In this document: one piece after another, positions 26,485 to 36,419 of the stretch
Position numbering within the stretch: position 1 is the first letter of the stretch
Layout of the letters: each line of letters starts with the position of its first letter
Source of the DNA: Micromonospora arborensis
GTDB taxonomy: Bacteria; Actinomycetota; Actinomycetes; Mycobacteriales; Micromonosporaceae
Assembly (NCBI RefSeq): GCF_003205615.1
Contig: NZ_PYBV01000002.1
Span: forward strand, 105,971-169,970
Length of the DNA stretch: 64,000 bases
Reading direction: 5' to 3'
Program-made: the position numbers and the translations under genes
The notes under the pieces: generated by a model
Database searches by the model: none
The model's input: the letters and a program-made list of their open reading frames with translations, nothing else
Told to the model about the DNA's origin: nothing

Positions 26485-27229
26485 TGATCCGGGACGGGCG
26501 GTACGGGTAACGCTCCGCCTCGGTGCGGCTGCTGATCCCGGTGAGCACCAGGATGGTCTCCAGCCCGGCCTCCAGGCCGCACAGGATGTCGGTGTCCATC
26601 CGGTCACCGATCATCGCGGTGCTCTCGGAGTGGGCGTTGATCGTGTTGAGTGCCGAGCGCATCATCATCGGGTTCGGCTTGCCGACGAAGTACGGCTCCA
26701 CCCCGGTCGCCTTGGAGATCATGGCGGCGACCGAGCCGGCGGCGGGCAGGGCGCCCTCCACGGACGGGCCGGTCACGTCGGGGTTGGTGCAGATGAACCG
26801 GGCTCCGTCGTTGATCAGACGGACCGCCTTGGTGATCGCCTCGAAGCTGTAGGTGCGGGTCTCGCCGAGCACCACATAGTCCGGGGCGAAGTCGGTGAGC
26901 ACGTAGCCGACCGCGTGCAGCGCCGTCGTCAGCCCGGCTTCACCGATCACGTACGCGGTGCCGCCGGGCCGCTGGTCGGCGAGGAACTGACCGGTGGCGA
27001 GCGCGGACGACCAGATCGACTCTTCCGGCACGTCGAGCCCCATCCGGCTCAGCCGGGCCGTCAGGTCACGCGGGGTGTAGATCGAGTTGTTGGTCAGCAC
27101 CAGGAACGGTTTGCCGGAGGCGCGCATCCGGTTGATGAACTCCGGTGCGCCGGGCACCGGTTGGCCCTCGTGCACCAGTACGCCGTCCATGTCGGTCAGC
27201 CAACTCTGCACGGGCTTGCGGTCATGCAT
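26450..27229 (-). CDS. HAD-IIA family phosphatase, NagD-like
   Basis: Cytoplasmic HAD-superfamily phosphatase of 259 residues. Motif I is WLTDMDGVLVHEG near residue 11 with both nucleophile aspartates, motif II LTNNSI near 45, the C2A cap in the middle, the Lys-containing KPNPMMM near 190, and motif IV GDRMDTDI near 208. The NagD group hydrolyses small phosphates such as sugar or nucleoside monophosphates. It starts 15 nt after hemH and is last in the fabG-fabI-hemH run. The 3' end overlaps the convergent 51-residue ORF. Confidence 0.9.
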   Translation of the reverse strand: MHDRKPVQSWLTDMDGVLVHEGQPVPGAPEFINRMRASGKPFLVLTNNSIYTPRDLTARLSRMGLDVPEESIWSSALATGQFLADQRPGGTAYVIGEAGLTTALHAVGYVLTDFAPDYVVLGETRTYSFEAITKAVRLINDGARFICTNPDVTGPSVEGALPAAGSVAAMISKATGVEPYFVGKPNPMMMRSALNTINAHSESTAMIGDRMDTDILCGLEAGLETILVLTGISSRTEAERYPYRPSRIINSVADLLDEI

Positions 27230-27244
27230 GATGATCCTCAGAGG

Positions 27245-28273
27245 TCAGGGGCGTCGGGTCGGCACGCAGCAGACGGTCGGGCAGGTGTCCCACATCGGCA
27301 GCTCGCCCATGCGGCGGCGCAGCTGCGCACCGTCCGGGTCGGTTCGCTCGGTGACCAGCTCACGCACCATGGTCACGAAGCGCGGGTCGGTGCCCGGGGT
27401 CGCGGCCCGGACGAAGTCCAGGCCGAGCTGCTTGGCCGTCTCCAGCGCCTCGGTGTCCAGGTCCCACACGACCTCCAGATGGTCGGAGACGAACCCGATC
27501 GGGCTGACCACCACACCGGTGGTGCCGCCCTGCGCGAGGCTGGCCAGATGGTCGTTGATGTCCGGTTCGAGCCAGGGCATCTGCGGCGGGCCGGAGCGGC
27601 TCTGCCAGACCAGGTCGTACGCCAGGTCGGGGGCGGCGGCCGCGGCGACGAGCCGGGCGGTCTCGTGCAGCTGCGCCTCGTACCGGCCGCCGTGCGGGCC
27701 GGCGTTGGCGGCCATCGAGGTGGGGATGGAGTGGGCGGTGAAGACCAGCCGGGTGGTGTCCCGCTTCGCCGCGTCGAGCTGACCCAGCGCCGTCCGGACG
27801 GCGTCGATGTGCGGTTCGACGAAGCCGGGGTGGTCCCAGAACTGGCGCAGCTTCTCGATCACCGGGGCGTCCGGGCCGACCGCGGCCCGCGCGGCGGCGA
27901 TGTCCTCCTGGTACTGCCGGCAGGACGAGTAGCCGCCGTACGCGCTGGTGACGAAGGCCAACGCCCGGGTGACCCCGTCGTCGCGCATCTGGGTGACGGT
28001 GTCGGCGAGCATCGGGTCCCAGTTGCGGTTGCCCCAGTAGACGGGCAGGTCGAGACCGTTCGCGGCGAAGTCGGCGCGGACGGCGGCCAGCAGTTCGCGG
28101 TTCTGCTGGTTGATCGGGGACACCCCACCGAAGTGCTGGTAGTGCTCGGCGACCTCGGCCAGCCGCTCCGGCGGCACACCCCGACCCCGGGTCACGTTCT
28201 GCAGGAAGGGCATCACGTCCTCGGGCCGTTCGGGCCCGCCGAAGGACACCAGCACCACCGCGTCGTACGACAT
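27245..28273 (-). CDS. hemH: ferrochelatase (coproporphyrin ferrochelatase type)
   Basis: Inserts Fe2+ into porphyrin; in actinobacteria the substrate is usually coproporphyrin III (CpfC). The 342-residue protein has VLVSFGGPERPEDVMPFL at the start, YWGNRNWDP, FVTSAYGGYSSCRQY, the catalytic-His region LVFTAHSIPTSM and SPIGFVSDHLEVVWDLDTEA. A Cys in YSSCRQY plus three in the tail DTCPTVCC fit the four-Cys [2Fe-2S] site of actinobacterial enzymes. It lies 100 nt after fabI, reproducing the mycobacterial mabA-inhA-hemH order. Confidence 0.95.
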   Translation of the reverse strand: MSYDAVVLVSFGGPERPEDVMPFLQNVTRGRGVPPERLAEVAEHYQHFGGVSPINQQNRELLAAVRADFAANGLDLPVYWGNRNWDPMLADTVTQMRDDGVTRALAFVTSAYGGYSSCRQYQEDIAAARAAVGPDAPVIEKLRQFWDHPGFVEPHIDAVRTALGQLDAAKRDTTRLVFTAHSIPTSMAANAGPHGGRYEAQLHETARLVAAAAAPDLAYDLVWQSRSGPPQMPWLEPDINDHLASLAQGGTTGVVVSPIGFVSDHLEVVWDLDTEALETAKQLGLDFVRAATPGTDPRFVTMVRELVTERTDPDGAQLRRRMGELPMWDTCPTVCCVPTRRP

Positions 28274-28373
28274 GGGTTCATTCTTGCCGGTCGGCCCGGA
28301 CCACCCGGCGACGCCCCCTGGTCCGGATGCGTGGGTCACGCGGTCGGTGGTCGGGGGCGTCGTCGGGGCAACG

Positions 28374-29141
28374 TCAGGAGCCGACGGCGTGGTAGCCGCC
28401 GTCGACGTGGACGATCTCGCCGGTGGTGGCCGGGAACCAGTCGGAGAGCAGCGCCAGGCAGGCCCGCGCGGCGGGCTCCTGGTCGGTGAGGCTCCAGCCC
28501 AGCGGGGCACGCTCGGCCCAGGCGTCCTCGAACTGGTCGAAGCCGGGGATCGACTTCGCGGCGATGGTGCGCAGCGGCCCGGCGGCGACCAGGTTGCTGC
28601 GGATGCCCTGCTTGCCCAGGTGCAGCGCCAGGTAGCGGGACGCGGACTCCAGGCCGGCCTTGGCCACGCCCATCCAGTCGTAGACCGGCCACGCCTTCGT
28701 CGCGTCGAAGGTAAGGCCGACCACCGCGCCGCCCGGGGACATCAGCGGCAGCGCCGCCATGGCCAGCGACTTGTACGAGAACGTGGAGACGTGCAGGGCG
28801 GTGGCCACGTCCTCCCAGGGGGCGTCGAGGAAGCCGCCGCCGAGGCAGCTCTGCGGGGCGAAGCCGATCGAGTGCACGACACCGTCGAGGCCGTCGACGT
28901 GCTCGCGTACCCGGTCGGCGAGGCCCGCCAGGTGCTCGGTGTTGGTGACGTCCACCTCGATGACCGGGGCCGGTTCGGGCAGCCGCTTGGCGATCCGCTC
29001 GACCAGGGAGAGCCGGCCGTAGCCGGTGAGCACGACCTGCGCGCCGTTCTCCTGGGCGAGCTTCGCCACCGAGAAGGCGATCGAGGCGTCGGTGATGACA
29101 CCGGTGACGAGCAGCCGCTTACCGGCGAGCAGTCCGGACAT
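28374..29141 (-). CDS. fabI: enoyl-ACP reductase, InhA/FabI type
   Basis: NADH-dependent last step of the fatty acid elongation cycle, cytoplasmic, 255 residues. It has the atypical SDR nucleotide motif VTGVITDASIAFSVAK (residues 12-27), HSIGFAPQ (90-97), and the catalytic Tyr154-x6-Lys161 of WPVYDWMGVAK. Ser91 in HSIGF corresponds to InhA Ser94. The C-terminus GEIVHVDGGYHAVGS is typical. It lies 27 nt after fabG, so the two are co-transcribed. Confidence 0.95.
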   Translation of the reverse strand: MSGLLAGKRLLVTGVITDASIAFSVAKLAQENGAQVVLTGYGRLSLVERIAKRLPEPAPVIEVDVTNTEHLAGLADRVREHVDGLDGVVHSIGFAPQSCLGGGFLDAPWEDVATALHVSTFSYKSLAMAALPLMSPGGAVVGLTFDATKAWPVYDWMGVAKAGLESASRYLALHLGKQGIRSNLVAAGPLRTIAAKSIPGFDQFEDAWAERAPLGWSLTDQEPAARACLALLSDWFPATTGEIVHVDGGYHAVGS

Positions 29142-29168
29142 CGCAGTTTTCCTCCGTAGTCAAAAGGG

Positions 29169-31260
<2,092 letters not shown>

Positions 31261-31264
<4 letters not shown>

Positions 31265-31923
31265 TCCGGGTGCTGATCGCCGACGACCAGGCGATGGTCC
31301 GGCAGGGCTTCGGTGCGCTGCTCGCCGCCCAACCGGACCTGCTGGTGGTGGGGGACGCCGCCGACGGCGCGCAGGCCGTCGAGGCCACTCGCCGGCTCGA
31401 CCCGGACGTGGTGCTGATGGACGTGCGGATGCCGGTGCTGGACGGGTTGGCCGCCACCCGCAAGCTGCTCGGTGACCGGTCGGCGCAGCGACCCCGGGTG
31501 CTCATCCTCACCACCTTCGACCTGGACGACTACGTGTACGAGGCGCTGCGCGCCGGGGCCAGCGGCTTCCTGCTCAAGGACGCCCCGGCGGCCGATCTGG
31601 TGCAGGCGGTGCGCGTGGTGGCGGCCGGGGAGGCGCTGCTCGCCCCGGCGGTCACCCGCCGGCTGATCGCCGAGTTCGCGGCCCGCCCGGACCGCCGCCG
31701 GCCGCGCCCCACCGACCTGGCCGGGCTCACTCCGCGGGAGACCGAGGTGTTGCGGTTGATCGCCCGGGGCCGCAACAACACCGAGATCGCGGGTGACCTG
31801 GTGGTGGCCGAGCAGACCGTGAAGACGCACGTCGGGCGGATCCTGGCCAAGCTGGGGCTGCGCGACCGGGCCCAGGCCGTGGTGCTGGCGTACGAGACGG
31901 GTCTGGTGGCCGCGGGCGAGTAG
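31261..31923 (+). CDS. response regulator, NarL/LuxR family
   Basis: Partner of the upstream kinase, 220 residues. The receiver domain (1-120) has the acidic pair DD at 8-9, the phosphorylation site Asp54 in VVLMDVRMP, a Thr near 84 in LTTFD, and Lys in FLLKDAP. The C-terminal LuxR HTH (about 150-215) contains LTPRETEVLRLIARGRNNTEIAGDLVVAEQTVKTHVGRIL. Targets are unknown; the divergent fabG operon and the following hydrolase/acyltransferase genes are candidates by position only. Confidence 0.95.
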
Positions 31924-32022
31924 CCCCGTGGGGGTAGCCCGCAGACGGCTCCCCGGGACGACGACCGAGCACCGCCCACTCGCGCACTGTGCCTCCGGAC
32001 ACCATTCCGGAGGGAGCACGTG

Positions 32023-32928
32023 ATGCGACGACGAGGTGCCAGCCGTCTGGCCATGGCCGCGCTGCTCGGCGTGAACCTGGTTCTGCCGACCCGACCCGAG
32101 CCGGTCGCTGCGGCCGGGTTCGTCGAGGCGTACCCGGTCACCGAGGCGGCGATGCGCGCGGCCGGCCCCCCGTACGCGGACTGGGCCGCCGACGGGCGTC
32201 GTTTCCTGATGTTCGACCCGCGGGGCGACGGCCGGGCGGTCGAGGTGCTCGGCGACCTGGCCGGCGCGGATCGGGTAGCGGTGCTGGTGCCGGGGGTGGG
32301 CAGTACCCTGGCCGACTTCGACCGGGGGTTGGGCGGGGTGGCCCGCCGGGCCCCGGCGGTGCAGGCCGGGCAGCTCTACCAGGAGTTGCGGGCGACCGAC
32401 CCGGCGGCGGGGGTCGCGGTGCTGGCCTGGCTCGGCTACGACCCGCCCGACGGGGCGTGGACGGCTGCCGGCGGCGTCAGCGCCCGGCGGGGCGCGGCCG
32501 GGCTTGCCGTGCTGCTGCGGAAGCTGGCGCAGCGGCGTCCGACGGCGACGATCACGTTGGTCGGGCACAGCTACGGGGCACTGGTGGTGTCCCTGGCGGC
32601 GGCGGACGCCCCGGCCCAGGTGACCGACGTGGTCAGCCTCGGCGGTGTGGGCGCCGGGGTGCAGCGCGCAGCGGATCTGCCCGGTGGGCGGCGGTTCTGG
32701 GCGGCCGAGGCGCCGACCGACTGGATCCGGCGGGTGCCGCCGGTACGGCTGCCCGGCCTCGGCTTCGGCCGTCGCCCCGGCGACCCGGCGTTCGGTGCCC
32801 GACCCTTGCCGGTGGGCGGGGTGGCCGGGCACGACAGCTACCTCACGACGGGCAGCGCCACGCTTGTCGCGTTGGCGGCGGTCGTGCTGCACAGCGTCGA
32901 CGCCGGCCGGATCGGAGACCCTCGGTGA
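32023..32928 (+). CDS. exported alpha/beta hydrolase (DUF1023-like)
   Basis: 301 residues with an N-terminal signal-like segment (MRRRGASRLAMAALLGVNLVLP, then PVAAAG). The hydrolase fold follows: RVAVLVPGVGSTLADFDRG near residue 90, VAVLAWLGYDPP near 135, the nucleophile elbow VGHSYGALV near 185, and a C-terminal His in GVAGHDSYLT. This combination is typical of the actinobacterial DUF1023 alpha/beta hydrolases. ATG 32023 is preferred to GTG 32020 because GGAGGGAG is 6 nt upstream. It overlaps the next gene by 4 nt (GTGA). Confidence 0.85.
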   Translation: MRRRGASRLAMAALLGVNLVLPTRPEPVAAAGFVEAYPVTEAAMRAAGPPYADWAADGRRFLMFDPRGDGRAVEVLGDLAGADRVAVLVPGVGSTLADFDRGLGGVARRAPAVQAGQLYQELRATDPAAGVAVLAWLGYDPPDGAWTAAGGVSARRGAAGLAVLLRKLAQRRPTATITLVGHSYGALVVSLAAADAPAQVTDVVSLGGVGAGVQRAADLPGGRRFWAAEAPTDWIRRVPPVRLPGLGFGRRPGDPAFGARPLPVGGVAGHDSYLTTGSATLVALAAVVLHSVDAGRIGDPR

Positions 32929-34169
32929 ACCGGGACCGTACCGTCGACGCGCTGCGGGCGTACGCCATCGGCGGGGTGGTGTTGGGGCACTGGCTGGTCA
33001 CCGGGTTGGTGCTGACCGGCGATGGTGGGCTGCACCAGGCCAGCCCCCTCACGGCATTGCCGGGGCTGGCCCCGGTGACCTGGGTGTTGCAGACGCTCGG
33101 GTTGTTCTTCTTCACCGCCGGGTTCTCCTCGACCCGGTCGCTGGCCCGTCACTCCGGCGGTCCGGGCGGTTGGTTGGCCCGCCGGCTGCGCCGTCTGCTG
33201 CTGCCCATGGTGGCGCTGCTGGGGGTGGGCGCCGCGGTGTTGCTCGCCGCCACCGTCGCCGGGACGCCGGACGACATGCTCGCGGTCGCACTACGGCTCG
33301 CGGTCAGTCCCCTGTGGTTCCTGTTGCCGCTGGTGTTCCTGGTCGCGGTGACCGGCCCGCTGCGCTCCGCCGTACGCCGGTGGGGGGTGGCGCGCTGCGT
33401 CGCACCGGCGGTGGCCGTGGTCGCCGCGGCCGACCTGGCCCTGCGTCTCCTGCCGACCGGGGCCCACCTGCCACCGGTGACCGTGGTGGCGGCCTGGGCG
33501 GTGCCGTACCTGCTGGGCGTGGCGCACGCCGACGGGCGGTTGGTCGGCCGGCGCGCGGCGGGCGCCCTCGCGGGCGGCGGGGCCGCCGTGCTGACGGCGC
33601 TGCTGGCCGTGGGCTACCCGGTGAGCGCGGTCGGGGTGCCCGGAGCCGGGATCTCCAACCTGAACCCGCCGTCGCTGCTGGCCGTGGCGCTGGCGGTCAC
33701 CCAGGTCGGGCTGGGGCTGCTCGCGTCGCCGGTGCTGGAACGGCTGCTGGCCCGGCCGTTGCCGGGTCGGTCGGTGACCGAGGTGAACCGGCACGCGGTC
33801 CGGATCTACCTCTGCCACCAGCCGGTGCTGGTGGCGGTGACCGCGCTCACCGCCCGCGGCGGGCTGGCCCTGCCGGGGCTGCACACCATGCCGGACGGCC
33901 TGGCCTGGGTGCTGGCGCGCTGCTGCTGGCTGCCACTGCTCGCCGCGGTGCTGGTCACGGTCGTGCGGATCGGCCAGCCGGCGGGTGGTCCGAGGGGGCG
34001 GCGCCGACCGGGCGGTGGAGGGGTCGTCGACCGGTCGGCCGAGTACGTCTCGTCGGCATCCCAGGTGTACGATCATCGACGTTCCGGCCCGCCCGACTTG
34101 CAGGAGGTGATCGCTGTGCGAGATAGCGATCCTCCCAGTCGTGGCCGGGCCGATGGTCAGCCCCGCTGA
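32925..34169 (+). CDS. acyltransferase 3 family membrane protein
   Basis: Integral membrane O-acyltransferase-like protein of 414 residues. The N-terminus NRDRTVDALRAYAIGGVVLGHW carries the family RxxxxDxLR...H pattern. About ten helices follow, with FFTAGFSSTRSL and IYLCHQP. The last 60 residues are polar and Gly/Arg-rich, and run into a hairpin-rich leader where a separate 17-codon ORF shares the frame and stop, so part of this tail may be fortuitous read-through. GTG 32925 overlaps the stop of the hydrolase gene, implying a coupled pair that may modify and cleave an envelope ester. Confidence 0.8.
   Translation: MNRDRTVDALRAYAIGGVVLGHWLVTGLVLTGDGGLHQASPLTALPGLAPVTWVLQTLGLFFFTAGFSSTRSLARHSGGPGGWLARRLRRLLLPMVALLGVGAAVLLAATVAGTPDDMLAVALRLAVSPLWFLLPLVFLVAVTGPLRSAVRRWGVARCVAPAVAVVAAADLALRLLPTGAHLPPVTVVAAWAVPYLLGVAHADGRLVGRRAAGALAGGGAAVLTALLAVGYPVSAVGVPGAGISNLNPPSLLAVALAVTQVGLGLLASPVLERLLARPLPGRSVTEVNRHAVRIYLCHQPVLVAVTALTARGGLALPGLHTMPDGLAWVLARCCWLPLLAAVLVTVVRIGQPAGGPRGRRRPGGGGVVDRSAEYVSSASQVYDHRRSGPPDLQEVIAVRDSDPPSRGRADGQPR
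34068..34073 (+). promoter_or_regulatory. possible -10 box for the leader RNA and 28-residue peptide
   Basis: TACGAT preceded by TG (GTGTACGAT), inside the 3' part of the acyltransferase frame. A transcript starting near 34080 would begin with the hairpin-rich leader. The -35 is weak. Confidence 0.35.
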
Positions 34170-34340
34170 GCCACGACTCAGTCTGGTGAGCTGACCCCGC
34201 TCCGCTCCCCCACCACTTCGGCCCCTGCCGAGGTGAGTGTGCCGCGCCGTCCGACACCCGGACGGTCGCCGGGAGCCGCCCGGTCACGACTTCGTGTGCG
34301 CGTCCCCACCCCTGCGGTCCGCCCCCGCACGCGGACCGTC
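34080..34340 (+). ncRNA. hairpin-rich leader RNA upstream of a 28-residue membrane peptide
   Basis: Five strong stems in 240 nt. (1) GGAG 34103-34106 and GATCGCT 34109-34115 pair with 34125-34135 and enclose a GTG start in the loop. (2) AGTCGTGGC 34137-34145 pairs with 34170-34178. (3) GGTCAGC 34155-34161 pairs with 34190-34196 and contains CTGAG/CTCAG; it is mutually exclusive with (2). (4) 34214-34222 with 34227-34235. (5) 34247-34253 with 34259-34265, and 34315-34322 with 34331-34338. Alternative pairing suggests cis-regulation. It matches no riboswitch class I know. Confidence 0.45.
34116..34169 (+). CDS. 17-residue leader peptide ORF
   Basis: GTG at 34116 is preceded by AGGAGGTGATC, an almost full anti-16S complement, 3 nt upstream, which is unusually strong for this window. 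It encodes MRDSDPPSRGRADGQPR and shares frame and stop with the acyltransferase. The Shine-Dalgarno sequence and start are inside stem 1 of the leader, so translation and folding would interact. It has four Arg and three Pro codons. No homologue is known to me. Confidence 0.4.
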   Translation: MRDSDPPSRGRADGQPR

Positions 34341-34362
34341 CTGCCGCCACTCGGAGCCGTCC

Positions 34363-34449
34363 ATGAGCCGCTACGTCGCCCCGCTGGGCTTCACCCTCGC
34401 CGCCGTCTGGGTGGCCATCGTCTTCGTGCTGGCCGGCGGCGGTCACTGA
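34363..34449 (+). CDS. small membrane peptide, 28 aa
   Basis: ATG 34363 has GGAG 6 nt upstream. The peptide opens MSRYVAPLGFTLAAVWVA, contains one membrane helix of about 20 residues, and ends GGGH. The frame continues upstream to 34237 but with shadow-like composition, so the short form is preferred. It lies at the end of the structured leader and is convergent with the VWA gene 43 nt away. It may be a regulatory transmembrane peptide; function unknown. Confidence 0.55.
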   Translation: MSRYVAPLGFTLAAVWVAIVFVLAGGGH

Positions 34450-34491
34450 CCCGCCGCCGGCCAACGCTCAGCGCATTCGCTCGCCCGTCGC

Positions 34492-35442
34492 TCAGAGCAT
34501 TCGGGACGACCACAGCAGGCTGAGCGCACCGGCGCAGAGCGCCAGCAGCAGCGCCAACCCGGCGTACCACTGGGTCACCTCGCGCGGCTCCGTACGGAAG
34601 CCGATCGAGCTGCCCATGTCCTGATAGACCTTCTTCAGCTCGCTCACCGAGGCCGCCTCGTAGAAGTAGCCCTCAGTCGTCTCGGCCAGCTCGGCCAGGG
34701 CCATCCGGTCCACCGGCACCCGCTGCAACTGCCCGCCGATGTCGACCTGGCCGGTGTCCGTACCGAACGCGATGGTGGAGACCGGGACGTTGGCCGCCTG
34801 CGCCGCCGCCGCCCCCTCCTCCACCGCCCGCCCGGAGGTGCGGAACCCGTCGGAGAGAAGAACGATCCGTGCCGGCGGGATGCCCGCCGCGCCGTCGGCC
34901 GGCACCGACCGGATCGCCTCCAGGCAGGTGAACACCGCCTCGCCGGTCGCGGTCGCCTCGGCCAGCACCAACCCGTCGATGGCACTGGTCACCGCGTCCC
35001 GGTCCTTGCCCGGCGGCACCAGCACGTTGGCCGCCTTCGCGAACGACACGAGGCCCAGGTTGTAGCTCTTGGGCAGCTCACTGACGAACTGCTTGGCCGC
35101 CTCCTGTGCCGCCTCCAGGCGGTTCGGCGCCACGTCGTCGGCCTGCATCGACAGCGACACGTCGATGGCGAGCATCACGGTGGCCCGCTCCAGCGGCTCC
35201 TTGGTGTCCACCGCCGGCCGGGCCAGTGCGGTGGCCAGCACCAGCAGGCAGAGCAGGAACGCGGTCGCCGGAACGTGCCGACGCCAGCCGAGCCCCTTCG
35301 GCGCCACCGTACGCAGCAGGTCCACGTTGGTGAACCGCATCGCGTACGCCCGGCGGTGCAGCTGCCGCCAGATGTAGAACGCGGCAAGGGCGAGCACCGG
35401 CAGCACAGCCAGCAGCCACCACGGTTGCATGAAACGGATCAT
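34492..35442 (-). CDS. VWA-domain membrane protein (BatA-like)
   Basis: 316 residues. Two N-terminal membrane helices (LLAVLPVLALAAFYIW and AFLLCLLVLATALA) precede a von Willebrand A domain with an intact MIDAS: DVSLSM near residue 90, a Thr in ATATGEAVF, and SDGF near 188. A C-terminal helix (YAGLALLLALCAGALSLLW) follows. It is the third gene of the MoxR-DUF58-VWA operon; ATG 35442 overlaps the DUF58 stop by 4 nt. Such sets act in envelope stress or metal-dependent complex assembly; the client is unknown. Confidence 0.92.
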   Translation of the reverse strand: MIRFMQPWWLLAVLPVLALAAFYIWRQLHRRAYAMRFTNVDLLRTVAPKGLGWRRHVPATAFLLCLLVLATALARPAVDTKEPLERATVMLAIDVSLSMQADDVAPNRLEAAQEAAKQFVSELPKSYNLGLVSFAKAANVLVPPGKDRDAVTSAIDGLVLAEATATGEAVFTCLEAIRSVPADGAAGIPPARIVLLSDGFRTSGRAVEEGAAAAQAANVPVSTIAFGTDTGQVDIGGQLQRVPVDRMALAELAETTEGYFYEAASVSELKKVYQDMGSSIGFRTEPREVTQWYAGLALLLALCAGALSLLWSSRML

Positions 35443-36419
35443 CGTGTCGTCCCCCGGGTGCGGGCGTGCCGCTGCGCGGCCACGAATCGCACCATGTCCA
35501 GCAGCCAGTCTCGGTCGGTACGCAGACGCAGGTGGGCCGCGCCGGCGCCACGCAGGGCGGCGGCGATCGTGGCCCGTTGGGCGGCCGCGGCGTCGGCGTA
35601 GCGCTGCCGCAGCCGCGGGTCGGCGGTCTGCACCTCGTGCAGCTCGCCGCTCTCCGGGTCGACCACCGGCAACACGCCCACGTCGGGCAACTCCAGCTCG
35701 CGCGGGTCGATCACCTCGATCGCCAGCACGTCGTGGCGGACCCGCAGCTTGCGCATCGGCCGGGCCCACTGCTCGGCCGGCGCGAGGAAGTCCGAGATCA
35801 CCACGACCACCCCGCGCCGGCGGGGCGGACGGTTGAGCATCTCGATCAGGGCGCCCAGGTCACCACGGCCAGGCTGGATGGTGGTGCCGGCGACGGTACG
35901 CAGCAGGCCCTGCGCTTCCTTGCGGCCGGAGCGGGCCGGCAGCCGGGTGAGCACGCCCGGCCCGGCCGGCGGTGCTGCTCCTCCGCGCCAGCGTCGAGCC
36001 GGGGCGGACAGGCCGCCGCCGGTGCCGATCACCGCGCCGATCCGGTTGCCGCCGCGCACGGTCAGGTGGGTGATGGCGGCCGCCGCTGCCACCACCACCT
36101 CCCGCTTGAGCCACTGCCCGGTGCCGAAGTCCAGACTGGCGGAGAGATCCAGGGCGAGCCAGGTCTCCAACTCCCGGTCGGCGACCGTACGCCGCACGTG
36201 CGGTGTCGTGGTCCGTGCGGTGACCGGCCAGTCCATCCGGCGCACGTCGTCGCCGGGGCGGTACTCCCGGGACTCCCCCGCCTCGCTGCCCGGCCCGGGC
36301 AGCAGGCCGGCGTAGTCGCCCTGCAGCAGACCGTCGAGCTTGCGGGTGACGAGCAACTGCAGTCGGGACAGCACGGCCTCGCTGCGGTCGGGGGCGGGAC
36401 GAGGGGTGGGTGAGGTCAC
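35439..36419 (-). CDS. DUF58 domain protein
   Basis: Cytoplasmic 326-residue protein of the MoxR-associated DUF58 family. It has the hallmark REYRPGDDVRRMDWPVTART near residues 51-70, followed by a VWA-like fold (WLALDLSASLDFG, then VVVVISDFLAP near 210). GTG 36419 overlaps the moxR stop by 4 nt and the stop overlaps the VWA start by 4 nt, giving a tightly coupled operon. A Gly/Ala/Pro-rich loop at about 135-160 is probably flexible. Confidence 0.92.
   Translation of the reverse strand: MTSPTPRPAPDRSEAVLSRLQLLVTRKLDGLLQGDYAGLLPGPGSEAGESREYRPGDDVRRMDWPVTARTTTPHVRRTVADRELETWLALDLSASLDFGTGQWLKREVVVAAAAAITHLTVRGGNRIGAVIGTGGGLSAPARRWRGGAAPPAGPGVLTRLPARSGRKEAQGLLRTVAGTTIQPGRGDLGALIEMLNRPPRRRGVVVVISDFLAPAEQWARPMRKLRVRHDVLAIEVIDPRELELPDVGVLPVVDPESGELHEVQTADPRLRQRYADAAAAQRATIAAALRGAGAAHLRLRTDRDWLLDMVRFVAAQRHARTRGTTR

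Noticed and set aside
34080..34200. M-box, ydaO or cobalamin riboswitch
   Set aside because: The conserved core sequences of these classes (for example GTTAGGTGAGGCTCC of the M-box) are absent.
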